64,000 nucleotides of DNA. Source: Saccharopolyspora thermophila (lineage in GTDB: Bacteria; Actinomycetota; Actinomycetes; Mycobacteriales; Pseudonocardiaceae). Under the pieces are notes generated by a model. That model ran no database searches. It was not told the origin of the DNA and saw only the letters and a list, made by a program, of their open reading frames with translations. The stretch spans positions 62,001 to 126,000 of the forward strand of contig NZ_BMMT01000011.1 of the NCBI RefSeq assembly GCF_014646075.1, read 5' to 3'. A program made the position numbers and the translations under genes. Below are positions 45,906-54,843 of the stretch, one piece after another; within the stretch, counting starts at the first letter, position 1; each line of letters begins with the position of its first letter.

Positions 45906-45960
45906 GGGGGTCATCTTCGCGCACGCGCCGGCCCGCTCCGGCGAGAACCTCCCCGGGCGA

Positions 45961-47151
45961 TCACGACCCGAGCAGCACCGCCAGGGCCCGGCGGTCGGGT
46001 TTGCCCGGTCCGCGCAGCGGGAGCTCCGGGAGGAAGACGATGCGTTTGGGGGCCGCGGCGGCGCTGATCCGCTCCTTGACCGCGGCGCGGAGGGCGTCCT
46101 GCGGCGGCGGGGCCGCCGGGTCGGTCGGGACGACCGCGGCCACCACCGCCTGGCCCCACTCCGGGTCGGCGACGCCGAGAACGCACACCTCGCGCACGCC
46201 GTGCTGCTCGGTGAGCACGCGCTCCACCGGGAGCGGGGCGACGTTGACGCCACCGGTGATGATCATGTCGTCGGCCCGGCCCAGCACCTCCAGCCGGTCG
46301 CCGCGCCAGCGGCCGATGTCGCCGGTGCGGAACCAGCCGTCGGCGAAGGCCGCCGCACCGGGCTGGTTCCGGTAGCCCCGGGCCACCATCGGCCCGGCCA
46401 GGTGGATCGGGCCCGTCCCGCCGTCGATGCGGACCCGGGTGATGTCCAGCGGTCGACCGTCGTAGACGCAGCCGCCCGAGGTCTCGCTCATGCCGTACGT
46501 CGTGGTCACGCGGACACCGCTGTCGACAGCCCGGGCCAGCAGCGCGGGCGGCGTCGCCGCTCCGCCGAGCAGGACGGCGTCGAACTCGCGCAGCGCGGCG
46601 AGCGCCGCACCACCCGCGCTGACCAGCCTCGACAGCTGTGTCGGGACCAGCGCGGTGTAGTGCGGTCCGTTGGCGGCGAGCACCTCCCGGGCCGCTTCGG
46701 CGAACCGGTCGGGGCGGAAGCCACCCGTGGTGTCGACGGCGTGCGGGCGCGTTCCGGCCAGCAACGCCCGGACCAGGACCTGGATGCCCGCGATGTGGTG
46801 GGCGGGCATCGCCAGCAGCCAGTGGCCGGGACCGCCGAGGCGGCGGTGGGTGGCCCCGGCCGAGGCGCGCAGCGCCGACGCCGCGAGCAGCACGCCCTTC
46901 GGGGTGCCGGTGGAGCCGGAGGTGGCGATGACCAGGGCGGTCGGGTCGTCGGCGGTGTCCTCGTCGCCGGTCAGTGCCGGTTCGCCGGCCAGCGCGGCGG
47001 TCAGCCGGTCGGCCTCGGCCGGGTTGTCGGCGGCCACGGGGAGCAGAGCCGGGCCCTCCCCGGCGAGCGCCCGCGCGAGCGGGGCCAGCGCCTGCAGGGC
47101 ACCGGTTCCTGGTGCCACGGGGAGTGGCTGCACCGTGCGGGCTGTCGGCAT
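45961..47151 (-). CDS. menE: o-Succinylbenzoate-CoA ligase
   Basis: ANL-superfamily ligase activating o-succinylbenzoate in menaquinone synthesis. 396 aa is short for the superfamily but normal for actinobacterial MenE. The P-loop is ATSGSTGTPKG near residue 75, the adenylate motif TTTYGMSETSGG, the hinge GWFRTGDIGRW, and the catalytic Lys region LRGPGKPDRRAL at the end. ATG 47151 follows a GAGAAT box by 6 nt on the minus strand, consistent with a leaderless start. Confidence 0.95.
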   Translation of the reverse strand: MPTARTVQPLPVAPGTGALQALAPLARALAGEGPALLPVAADNPAEADRLTAALAGEPALTGDEDTADDPTALVIATSGSTGTPKGVLLAASALRASAGATHRRLGGPGHWLLAMPAHHIAGIQVLVRALLAGTRPHAVDTTGGFRPDRFAEAAREVLAANGPHYTALVPTQLSRLVSAGGAALAALREFDAVLLGGAATPPALLARAVDSGVRVTTTYGMSETSGGCVYDGRPLDITRVRIDGGTGPIHLAGPMVARGYRNQPGAAAFADGWFRTGDIGRWRGDRLEVLGRADDMIITGGVNVAPLPVERVLTEQHGVREVCVLGVADPEWGQAVVAAVVPTDPAAPPPQDALRAAVKERISAAAAPKRIVFLPELPLRGPGKPDRRALAVLLGS

Positions 47152-47344
47152 GCAGCCATTCTCGGCCGCGGATCAGCGGGGGCCAACGATAACCCCGCCA
47201 CTCGATCACCTGTTCTAGCGATCAAGTGTTCGATTACGTCGGCCGATGATCTCTGCGTACCGGTGGAGAGGAGTGCGTGATGTTGGTGGTGATCGTGCTG
47301 GTGGTCCCGGCCGAAGAGGGGTGGGCCGGCGGTGCCGCTGAAGA

Positions 47345-47380
47345 CCGGTTCCGGACCGGGGCCGCCCGGTCCGGAACCGG
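47345..47380 (-). terminator. Perfect 16-bp terminator hairpin after menB
   Basis: CCGGTTCCGGACCGGG (47345-47360) and CCCGGTCCGGAACCGG (47365-47380) pair fully around a GCCG loop, 10 nt downstream of the menB stop. TCTTC follows on the minus strand. Confidence 0.75.
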
Positions 47381-47390
47381 CTCGGTGAGC

Positions 47391-48314
47391 TCAGAAGTAC
47401 CAGGGGAACGCGGACCAGTCGGGCTTCCGCTTCTCCAGGAAGGCGTCACGCCCCTCGACGGCCTCGTCGGTCATGTAGGCAAGGCGGGTGGTCTCGCCCG
47501 CGAACACCTGCTGGCCGATCAGCCCGTCGTCGATGGCGTTGAACGCGAACTTGAGCATCCGCTGGGCGGTCGGCGACTTGCCGTTGATCTCGCGGGACCA
47601 CTGCAGGGCAGTGTTCTCCAGCTCGGTGTGCGGGACGACCGCGTTGACCATCCCCATCCGGTGGGCCTCCTCGGCGGTGTAGGTCCGCCCGAGGAAGAAG
47701 ATCTCGCGGGCGAACTTCTGGCCGACCTGACGGGCGAGGTAGGCCGAGCCGAACCCGCCGTCGAAGCTGCCCACGTCCGCGTCGGTCTGCTTGAAGCGCG
47801 CGTGCTCGGCGCTGGCCAGCGTGAGATCGCACACCACGTGCAGGCTGTGCCCGCCCCCGGCGGCCCAGCCCGGCACCACCGCGATGACGATCTTGGGCAT
47901 GAACCGGATCAGCCGCTGGACCTCCAGGATGTGCAGGCGCCCGGCGCGCGCCGGGTCGACGGTCTCGGCGGTCTCGCCCTCGGCGTACCGGTAGCCGTCG
48001 CGACCGCGGATGCGCTGGTCACCGCCGGAGCAGAAGGCCCAGCCGCCGTCCTTGGGGGACGGGCCGTTGCCGGTGATCAGTACGCAGCCGACGTCGCTGC
48101 TCATCCGCGCGTGGTCCAGGGCGCGGTACAGCTCGTCGACGGTGTGCGGGCGGAACGCGTTGCGGACTTCCGGGCGGTCGAACGCGATGCGCACGGTGCC
48201 TTTCCCGGGGCCGTCCTCCACGCAGCGGTGGTAGGTGATGTCGGTGAACTCGAAGCCCGCCACGGGCTCCCACAAAGCAGGATCGAACAGCTCAGAGACA
48301 CGGGGATTCTGCAC
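47391..48314 (-). CDS. menB: 1,4-dihydroxy-2-naphthoyl-CoA synthase
   Basis: Crotonase-fold enzyme that closes the naphthoate ring from OSB-CoA. 307 aa. It has the characteristic FCSGGDQRIRGRDGY oxyanion segment, the VVPGWAAGGGHSLHVVCDL motif, the active-site Asp region TDADVGSFDGGFGS, and the C-terminal PDWSAFPWYF typical of MenB. GTG 48314 is 7 nt after a TATTGT box (leaderless). It is divergent from menD. Confidence 0.96.
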   Translation of the reverse strand: MQNPRVSELFDPALWEPVAGFEFTDITYHRCVEDGPGKGTVRIAFDRPEVRNAFRPHTVDELYRALDHARMSSDVGCVLITGNGPSPKDGGWAFCSGGDQRIRGRDGYRYAEGETAETVDPARAGRLHILEVQRLIRFMPKIVIAVVPGWAAGGGHSLHVVCDLTLASAEHARFKQTDADVGSFDGGFGSAYLARQVGQKFAREIFFLGRTYTAEEAHRMGMVNAVVPHTELENTALQWSREINGKSPTAQRMLKFAFNAIDDGLIGQQVFAGETTRLAYMTDEAVEGRDAFLEKRKPDWSAFPWYF

Positions 48315-48321
48315 ACCTGGG

Positions 48322-48327
48322 ACAATA
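48322..48327 (-). promoter_or_regulatory. -10 box of menB, leaderless start
   Basis: On the minus strand TATTGT ends 7 nt before GTG 48314. There is no Shine-Dalgarno. Confidence 0.55.
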
Positions 48328-48449
48328 GGCGCAGCAAGCGCTCGGTGCGGGGGCCTCCCCGCGGTCGCCGGGCGCCTGCGCGGCCGGCGGCACGGGGGAC
48401 GATGCTCCCGGTGACCGGTGGTCGCCAAGCGATGTGCAGAGGTGATCGG

Positions 48450-50120
48450 TTGAATCCGTCCACGGCCCAGGCTGAGGTCATCGTCGACGAACTCGTCCGC
48501 AACGGGGTGCGGCAGGTGGTGCTCTCCCCGGGGTCGCGCAACGCACCTCTGTCTTACGCGCTGCACAGGGCCGCGCACGCAGAGCGTCTGCGGCTGCACG
48601 TCCGCATCGACGAGCGCAGCGCGGGGTTCCTCGCGCTGGGCCTGGCGGCGCGGTCGCGGACGCCGGTACCGGTGGTCTGCACGTCGGGCACCGCTGCGGC
48701 GAACCTGCACCCGGCGGTCAGTGAAGCCTTTCACTCCGGAGTGCCGTTGATCGTGCTGACCGCGGACCGGCCGCCGGAACTGCGCGCAGCCGGCGCGAAC
48801 CAGACGATCGACCAGCAGCGGCTGTTCGGCACCGAGGTGCGGTTGTTCGACGAGCTGGCCGTCGCCGAGAACCGGCCCGGGCAGAACGCCTACTGGCGCA
48901 GCCAGGTCTGCCGAGCCTGGCATGCGGCGCTCGGCGGTTCCCGCGGTGGGCCGGTGCACCTCAACCTGCCGTTCCGCGAACCCCTGGTGCCGACCGGCGG
49001 CGGAGAGTGGTGCGAACCGCTGGACGGCCGTGCGGCCGGTGCGCGGTGGACGGAGGTGTCCGCGCGCGGGTGGGCACCCAGCGCACTGTCCCAAGTGCAC
49101 GCTCGGCGGGGCCTCGTCCTGGTGGCCGACTGGGGTGCGGCGCGCGCCAGCGACTGGGGTGAGCGCTACGGCTGGCCGGTGCTGTCGGAATCCGGGGGTG
49201 TGGGCCTGTCCGGTTCGGCGGTCATCAGCACCGGGATGTGGCTGCTGAACCTGCCCGAGTTCATGCAGCGACACCGCCCTGAGCAGGTGCTGTGCGTGGG
49301 ACGGCCGACGGTTTTCCGGCAGGTGCAGAAGCTCCTGGCGGACAGCCGGGTGGAGGTGCTGCTCGCGCACGGCGGTGTGCCGTGGCCCGCGCCGGCGCAC
49401 AACCTGCGGGAGGTGGCCGAGACCTTCGGCGGCGAGCCGGGACCGGTGGACCCGGACTGGCTCACCGGCTGGCAGCAGGCCGACCAGAAGGCGTCCGCCG
49501 CGCTGCACGCGGCGCTGGACCTGGAGCGCTGGCCCAGCGGTCCCGCGGTGGCGCGCGAACTGGTGGACGCCCTGCCGGAACGGTCGCTGCTGGTGCTGGG
49601 GGCGTCGAATCCGACGCGGGACGTCGCACTGGCCGCCCGGCAGCGGTCCGATGTGGTCGTACACCGCAACCGCGGTGTCGCGGGCATCGACGGCATGGTG
49701 TCCACCGCGATCGGCGGGGCCCTGGCCCACGGCAGACCCGCCTACGCGCTGCTGGGCGACCTGACCTTCCTGCACGACAGCAACGGTTTGTTGCTGGGAC
49801 CGCAGGAGCAGCGCCCGGACCTGACGATCGTCGTGCTCAACGACGACGGCGGCGGCATCTTCTCCCTGCTGGAGCAAGGCAGTCCCGAATACCGGGACTC
49901 GTTCGAGCGGGTCTTCGGCACGCCGCATGGGACCGACATCGGCAAGCTGTGCGCGGCGCACGGCGTTGAGCACGTGCTCGTCGAGCAGCGTTCGGACCTC
50001 ACCGCGGCGCTGCGGTGGCAACCGGGACTGCGTGTCATCGAGGTGCGGACCGACCGCGACCAGCTGCGAGCGGTGCACCAGCGGCTCCAGACCGCCGTGC
50101 GCTCCGCTCTGCTCGGCTGA
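48450..50120 (+). CDS. menD: 2-succinyl-5-enolpyruvyl-6-hydroxy-3-cyclohexene-1-carboxylate synthase
   Basis: Thiamine-diphosphate enzyme adding a succinyl-semialdehyde unit to isochorismate. The TPP-activating Glu region is VDELVRNGVRQVVLSPGSRNAP at the N-terminus. The TPP/Mg motif is LLGDLTFLHDSNGLL followed by IVVLNDDGGGIFSLL. TTG 48450 gives LNPSTAQAEVIVDEL, aligning with the mycobacterial start MNPST, and has GAGGTGATC just upstream; ATG 48432 lacks a ribosome site. The frame runs antisense through menB but that part is not coding. 556 aa. Confidence 0.95.
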   Translation: MNPSTAQAEVIVDELVRNGVRQVVLSPGSRNAPLSYALHRAAHAERLRLHVRIDERSAGFLALGLAARSRTPVPVVCTSGTAAANLHPAVSEAFHSGVPLIVLTADRPPELRAAGANQTIDQQRLFGTEVRLFDELAVAENRPGQNAYWRSQVCRAWHAALGGSRGGPVHLNLPFREPLVPTGGGEWCEPLDGRAAGARWTEVSARGWAPSALSQVHARRGLVLVADWGAARASDWGERYGWPVLSESGGVGLSGSAVISTGMWLLNLPEFMQRHRPEQVLCVGRPTVFRQVQKLLADSRVEVLLAHGGVPWPAPAHNLREVAETFGGEPGPVDPDWLTGWQQADQKASAALHAALDLERWPSGPAVARELVDALPERSLLVLGASNPTRDVALAARQRSDVVVHRNRGVAGIDGMVSTAIGGALAHGRPAYALLGDLTFLHDSNGLLLGPQEQRPDLTIVVLNDDGGGIFSLLEQGSPEYRDSFERVFGTPHGTDIGKLCAAHGVEHVLVEQRSDLTAALRWQPGLRVIEVRTDRDQLRAVHQRLQTAVRSALLG

Positions 50121-50282
50121 CCGGGCGCGGACCGGCGCGCCCGGGCGCGGGCGTGCCCCGTCCGGGTGGCTTCGCGGTTTTTCCGCGCATACTGGGAAAA
50201 TTCTCTTCGCCGAAAACATGCCCGGTGGAGTTGACTTTCCTTACCCTCCTACCGGACCACGAGTTCGAGGAGGGGTGGCTAG

Positions 50283-51785
50283 GTGTTTCGACGACACGGC
50301 CTGCGGGCGACAGCGGCGGCATGCTGCGCGGCGGCGCTGTTCGCCACACCGGCGATGGCCGGGAGCGACGGACCGGGGGCGCCGGGTGCGGGCGACGACT
50401 ACTTCCCGGGGTATGGCAACGGCGGTTACGACGTCTCGCACTACGACATCCAGGTCCGCTACCAGCCGGCGGACGACCACCTGCAGGGCACCACGACGAT
50501 CGTGGCCAGGCCCACGCAGAACCTGACGGCGTTCAACCTGGACTTCGCGCTGACGGCCAAGTCGGTGCGGGTCAACGGGGTCCCGGCGCAGTTCTCGCAG
50601 GACGGCACCGAGCTGACGGTGACACCGGCGCAGACGCTGCCCGAGGGCAGCCTGGCGACGTTCGTCGTGGAGTACGAGGGCGTTCCGTCCACCGTGGAGG
50701 TCGACGGTCTGAAGCCGTGGATCCGCACCTCGGACGGGGCGTTGGCGGTGGGCCAGCCGGAGATCTCCGCGTGGTGGTTCCCGGGCAACGACCACCCACG
50801 GGACAAGGCGACCTACGACATCGCCGTGACCGTGCCGGATGGCACCGAGGTGCTGTCGAACGGGGTGAACACCCGGAACTCCAGCCTGGCCGGGTGGACG
50901 ACGTGGAAGTGGCGGACCACCAAGCCGGCCGCCACCTACCTGGCGTTCATTGGTGTCGGGCAGTACGAGATCAACAGCAGGACCGGCGCGTTCGGGCAGC
51001 CGTTCGTGACCGCCTACTCCGAGAAGCTCGGTGAGTACGAGGGCGCGGCGAAGGCCAGCGTCGAACGCACTCCGGAGATCGTGGAGTTCCTCACCGGCCT
51101 GCTCGGCGAGTACCCGTTCGAGGCGCAGGGCGGCCTGGTGTCCTCGGAGGGCATGAACTTCGCGCTGGAGAACCAGACCCGGCCCACCTACAGCCACCTG
51201 TTCTTCCGGGACGGGGCGAACACCTCGGTGGTGGTGCACGAGAACGCCCACCAGTGGTTTGGCGACTCGGTCTCGGTGGACACCTGGCGCAACATCTGGC
51301 TCAACGAGGGCTTCGCGTCGTACGCCGAGTGGCTGTGGTCGGAGCACCAGGGCACCGGCACCGCGCAGGAGCTGTTCGACCACTACTACGCGCAGCACCC
51401 GGCGGACGACCCGTTCTGGCAGGTGCTGCCGGGCGACCCGGGTGCGCAGAACGTCTTCCACGACGCGGTCTACGACCGGGGGGCGATGACGCTGCACGCG
51501 CTGCGCAACGTCGTCGGTGACGAGACGCTGCTGGACATCGTGCGGACCTGGGTGTCGGAGAAGCGCTACTCCACCGGCACAATCGAGGAGTTCATCGCCC
51601 TGGCCGAGCAGAAGTCGGGCAAGCAGCTCGACGAGCTGTTCAACGCGTGGCTGTTCACCAAGGGACGGCCGCCGGTCGGCGAGGCGACCGGGGTCAAGGA
51701 GAGCGCCCTGCGCGTCGCGGCAGCCCCGCCGAAGGCGGTCGCGGAAATCGACCGGACACACGCACTCCTGCACAACCACGACTGA
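50283..51785 (+). CDS. Secreted M1-family metallopeptidase
   Basis: 500 residues with a Sec signal peptide (cleavage near ATPAMA-GS, residue 26). The zinc site is His319-Glu-x-x-His323 with Glu342. The usual GAMEN exopeptidase motif is replaced by ALENQTRP, a form also remembered in secreted actinobacterial M1 peptidases. It lacks the long helical C-terminal domain of large aminopeptidases N. GTG 50283 follows GGAGGGGTGG. The role in peptide uptake or turnover is inferred. Confidence 0.9.
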   Translation: MFRRHGLRATAAACCAAALFATPAMAGSDGPGAPGAGDDYFPGYGNGGYDVSHYDIQVRYQPADDHLQGTTTIVARPTQNLTAFNLDFALTAKSVRVNGVPAQFSQDGTELTVTPAQTLPEGSLATFVVEYEGVPSTVEVDGLKPWIRTSDGALAVGQPEISAWWFPGNDHPRDKATYDIAVTVPDGTEVLSNGVNTRNSSLAGWTTWKWRTTKPAATYLAFIGVGQYEINSRTGAFGQPFVTAYSEKLGEYEGAAKASVERTPEIVEFLTGLLGEYPFEAQGGLVSSEGMNFALENQTRPTYSHLFFRDGANTSVVVHENAHQWFGDSVSVDTWRNIWLNEGFASYAEWLWSEHQGTGTAQELFDHYYAQHPADDPFWQVLPGDPGAQNVFHDAVYDRGAMTLHALRNVVGDETLLDIVRTWVSEKRYSTGTIEEFIALAEQKSGKQLDELFNAWLFTKGRPPVGEATGVKESALRVAAAPPKAVAEIDRTHALLHNHD

Positions 51786-51809
51786 GCATGACCGGTCGCG
51801 GGGGCGGGT

Positions 51810-53099
51810 TCAGCGGACGCCTTCGAGGGCTTCGCGAACAGCAAGCAGCTTCGCTTCCGCCTCCGCGACCTCCAGGTCGGGGTCCGAATCGGCGACCACC
51901 CCGCACCCGGCGAACAGCCGGACCCGACTGCCGCCGCGCTCGTGTGCGCCCTCGAGCGCGGCGGCCTCGACCTGCGCGCACCGCAGCGCCACGCCGAACT
52001 CGCCGTTGCCGCTGCCGTCCAGCCAGCCGACCGGGCCCGCGTAGCGGCCCCGGTCCATGCCTTCCAGCTGCCCGATCATGCGCACCGCGTCGTCCGTGGG
52101 GGTCCCGCCGACCGCCGCGGTGGGGTGCACGGCGTCGACCATGCGCAGCAGCGAAGTGGCGCCGGTGGCGGCGTCGTCCTCGCGCAGCTTGCCCTCCACG
52201 TTGGTGGCCAGGTGTAACACGTTGCGCAACCGGATGATCTCGGGCTCGTTCGGCACCACCAGGTCGCTGCAGAACGGCTGGAGTTGCACGGCCAGCGACT
52301 CCGTGGCGTAGGCGTGTTCGCTGCGGTTCTTCGCCGACGCCATCAGCTCGGCCGCCAACTGGTCCGGGGTGTGCCCGTCACGCGGCCAGATCGTGCCGGC
52401 GAGCACCCGGGAGCGCACCTCGTACCCCACGCGTTCCAGCAGCAGCTCCGGGGTGGCACCGATCAGCCCGTCCACCGCGAACGTCCAGCAGGTCGGGTAG
52501 CGGGCGGCCAGGTTGTGCAGCAGGAACCGGGTGTCCAGCGGCTCCGAGGTGGTGGCGAGCAGGTCGTGGGCGAGCACGATCTTGTGCAGGTCGTCGGACT
52601 GCTGCATCAGGCGCACGGCCTCGGCGACGGCCTGGCGGTAGCCGGTGGTGGACAGCTGCCCGTCGCTGTAGGACACGGTGCCGGGCGGGCGCACGGGCTG
52701 CGGCTGCGGTGGCTCGGCTGAGGCGTCGCCGATCGTGGTGATCCAGCGCACCCCGTCGCGCTCACCGATGACCACCTCCGGCACCACCAGCACCGACTGC
52801 CCGGGATCGTCGGCGAACGCCATGCTGGCGAAGGCAACCGGGCCGCAGCCGGGCAACCCGACCGCGTCGACCACCTCGAACCGCTGGCACTGGTGCTGCC
52901 ACCAGGCGTCGGCGTGGGTGAAGCGGTCCGGGCCGGACACGTCGAGGCGGGCCGCGGTGCCCCAGCCGACCAGCCCGGCGCCGTCGCGAACCCAGCTCAG
53001 CACCCCCTCCGCGGGCAGCAGGTCGAGGAGAGGGAGGTCACATCGGGGGTCGCCTGGTTCGAGCCTGCGGGTACGCGCAGTCAGCAGCCGGGGTGTCAT
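51810..53099 (-). CDS. menF: Isochorismate synthase
   Basis: Chorismate-binding-fold enzyme, 429 aa, making isochorismate, the substrate for MenD. The C-terminal domain has KIVLAHDLLA, GATPELLLERVGYEVRSRVLAGT, the SAKNRSEHAYA segment and VDAVHPTAAVGGTP, typical of MenF/EntC/DhbC. In this men-rich neighbourhood menaquinone is the likely purpose; siderophore use cannot be excluded. ATG 53099 has AGGAG 6 nt upstream. Confidence 0.92.
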   Translation of the reverse strand: MTPRLLTARTRRLEPGDPRCDLPLLDLLPAEGVLSWVRDGAGLVGWGTAARLDVSGPDRFTHADAWWQHQCQRFEVVDAVGLPGCGPVAFASMAFADDPGQSVLVVPEVVIGERDGVRWITTIGDASAEPPQPQPVRPPGTVSYSDGQLSTTGYRQAVAEAVRLMQQSDDLHKIVLAHDLLATTSEPLDTRFLLHNLAARYPTCWTFAVDGLIGATPELLLERVGYEVRSRVLAGTIWPRDGHTPDQLAAELMASAKNRSEHAYATESLAVQLQPFCSDLVVPNEPEIIRLRNVLHLATNVEGKLREDDAATGATSLLRMVDAVHPTAAVGGTPTDDAVRMIGQLEGMDRGRYAGPVGWLDGSGNGEFGVALRCAQVEAAALEGAHERGGSRVRLFAGCGVVADSDPDLEVAEAEAKLLAVREALEGVR

Positions 53100-53179
53100 C
53101 GCCACTCCTGGAGGGTATGCGGCTTTCGCCGAGCGGTGGACGGCACCGAAGGGCTGCGGGGTCGCGATGGCCCGATGCC

Positions 53180-53185
53180 TACAAT
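53180..53185 (+). promoter_or_regulatory. -10 box of the DUF3592 gene, leaderless start
   Basis: TACAAT, close to consensus, ends 8 nt before GTG 53194. Confidence 0.5.
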
Positions 53186-53193
53186 CGGTCACC

Positions 53194-53685
53194 GTGGCGA
53201 GCGACGCGGTTCGGGACGACGCGGCCGACTCGGTGACCAAATCCGACACGGAAGGTGACCGGCCGGTTGCCCTACCGTCCCGTGGTCGAGTGCGCGCCGC
53301 CCGCGCGGTGCTGGCGCTGGGCGTGCTGGTGACCGTGATGGGCCTGTCCATCGTGCTGGCCTGCTTCATCGACGACCGGACGATCGAGGAGTCCCGGGGT
53401 CGGGCGGTGGCCGAGGTGGTCGACACCTCGCTGATCCGCACGGTGGTGCGCTTCAACACCGACGAGGGCCGCGTGTACATCCCGCCGAACGGCATCCTGT
53501 ACCCGGCCGACCTGCAGCCCGGCCAGCTGGTTCGGGTGGAGTACGACTCGCGGAACCCGGACCTGGTGCGGGTGGCCGGACGCACCGCGGTGCTCTCGCT
53601 ACTGCCGGTGGCCAGCCTGCTGGCCGTGGTGTGGGCCGTGCTGCTGCCGGTGTACTACTTTCTGCGCCGGCCTCGCGCCCACTGA
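53194..53685 (+). CDS. DUF3592-like membrane protein
   Basis: 163 residues. A polar N-tail leads to membrane helix 1 (about 38-60). An extracytoplasmic beta-rich domain contains GRAVAEVVDTSLIRTVVRFNTDEG and PGQLVRVEYDSRNPDLVRVAG, the DUF3592 pattern. Helix 2 (about 132-155) and a short basic end follow. The start is set by the leaderless -10 box. It is divergent from menF. Function is unknown. Confidence 0.75.
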   Translation: MASDAVRDDAADSVTKSDTEGDRPVALPSRGRVRAARAVLALGVLVTVMGLSIVLACFIDDRTIEESRGRAVAEVVDTSLIRTVVRFNTDEGRVYIPPNGILYPADLQPGQLVRVEYDSRNPDLVRVAGRTAVLSLLPVASLLAVVWAVLLPVYYFLRRPRAH

Positions 53686-53807
53686 AGTCCGACTTCCCTT
53701 CCGCTGCCGGATGGTGTGACACTGGAAACCCCGCCGAGGGGCGGCGGTCCCAGTCGCACGGCTGACGTGGCCGACCCTGGCCGCCCGCCCCGGTCTGCGA
53801 GGTCGCC

Positions 53808-54677
53808 ATGAACCTCCCGGAAGCGCGCTCCAGCGCAGCGGATGCGCAGCAGTGGGTGCTCGGCGCCCCCTTGGCGTCTACTGTGGATCGCTCGGTGCCG
53901 GCCGGGGTGACCACTTCGGACCTCGCGCAGTACTGCCTGATGCTGGGCGACGACGCGCTGCTCCTCGCGCACCGGCTGACCGAGTGGGGTCTGCGGACGC
54001 CGGAGCTGGAGGAGTCCGCCGCGCTCGGCGGCATCGCACTGGACCTGCTGGCGCAGGCGCGGACCCTGCTGCACCGGGCCGGTGAGGTCGAGGGCGCGGG
54101 CCGCGACGAGGACCGGCTGGCCTACTTCCGCAACGCCGAGGAGTTCCGCAACGTGCGGCTCGTGGAGATCGACTGCGGGCCGGGGCCAGGCGGTGACTTC
54201 CCGGCCACCATCGCGCGCCTGCTGCTGTTCAGCACCTGGCGCCGGGCGGTGTTCGAGCGCCTGGTCCACAGCCGGGATGCGGTGCTGGCGACGCTGGCGG
54301 CGCGGTCGCTGCCGTCCCTGGCTGCGCACCGTGACCACGCCGCCCAGTGGGTCATCCGTTTCGGCGACCCGGCCGGCGGCACGGCTCCCCGGATGACCGC
54401 CGGACTGCAGCGGGTGTGGCCGTTGACCGGCGAGCTGTTCGTGCCGCACCCGGTCGAGGCCAGGCTGGCCGACGCGGGCTGCGGGGTGGATCCCGCGGTG
54501 GTGCGCGACGAGGTCAGCGCCGCGCTGGACGAGGTGTTCTCGGTGGCGCGGTTGCCGCGCCCGAACCCCGCGGAGTTCGCCGACTTCGCCCGGCCGGGCG
54601 GCCGCGACGGTGCGCACACCGGCGGGCTGGTCTTCGTCCTCGCCGACCTGCAGCACCTGGTCCGGGCCGGTGCCTGA
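53808..54677 (+). CDS. paaC: Orphan phenylacetyl-CoA epoxygenase subunit PaaC homologue
   Basis: 289 residues with a ferritin-like helical fold. DLAQYCLMLGDDALLLAHRLTEWG and ELEESAALGGIALDLLAQARTLLHRAGEVEG match PaaC, the structural partner of catalytic PaaA in the 1,2-epoxidase of phenylacetate degradation. No paaA, paaB, paaD, paaE or paaK lies nearby, so the protein is out of its usual operon. GAGGTC precedes ATG 53808. It may serve a missing remote paa cluster or another purpose. Confidence 0.85.
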   Translation: MNLPEARSSAADAQQWVLGAPLASTVDRSVPAGVTTSDLAQYCLMLGDDALLLAHRLTEWGLRTPELEESAALGGIALDLLAQARTLLHRAGEVEGAGRDEDRLAYFRNAEEFRNVRLVEIDCGPGPGGDFPATIARLLLFSTWRRAVFERLVHSRDAVLATLAARSLPSLAAHRDHAAQWVIRFGDPAGGTAPRMTAGLQRVWPLTGELFVPHPVEARLADAGCGVDPAVVRDEVSAALDEVFSVARLPRPNPAEFADFARPGGRDGAHTGGLVFVLADLQHLVRAGA

Positions 54678-54843
54678 TCGCAAATAAGTACTTTCCCCCA
54701 AGACCTGCGCCCGTCGGCAGGCGCAGAGTGATCTGGAGGACGCGCGGAACTCCGGTCCGGCCGAGGTCGTCGGATCGGTGCCCACCGGCGCTGCAGCGGG
54801 CTCGGGCGGCCACCTCGGCCGAGTTGGAAGGACACAACCGGAC

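Noticed and set aside
47277-50120. 947-codon open frame on the plus strand joining an antisense-menB stretch to menD
   Set aside because: The first 390 codons are the antisense of menB, which is clearly the real gene. MenD similarity begins only at TTG 48450, which has its own ribosome site.
47391-50219. 942-codon minus-strand frame extending menB upstream through menD
   Set aside because: The extension is antisense to menD and has no family similarity. A leaderless promoter sets the menB start at 48314.
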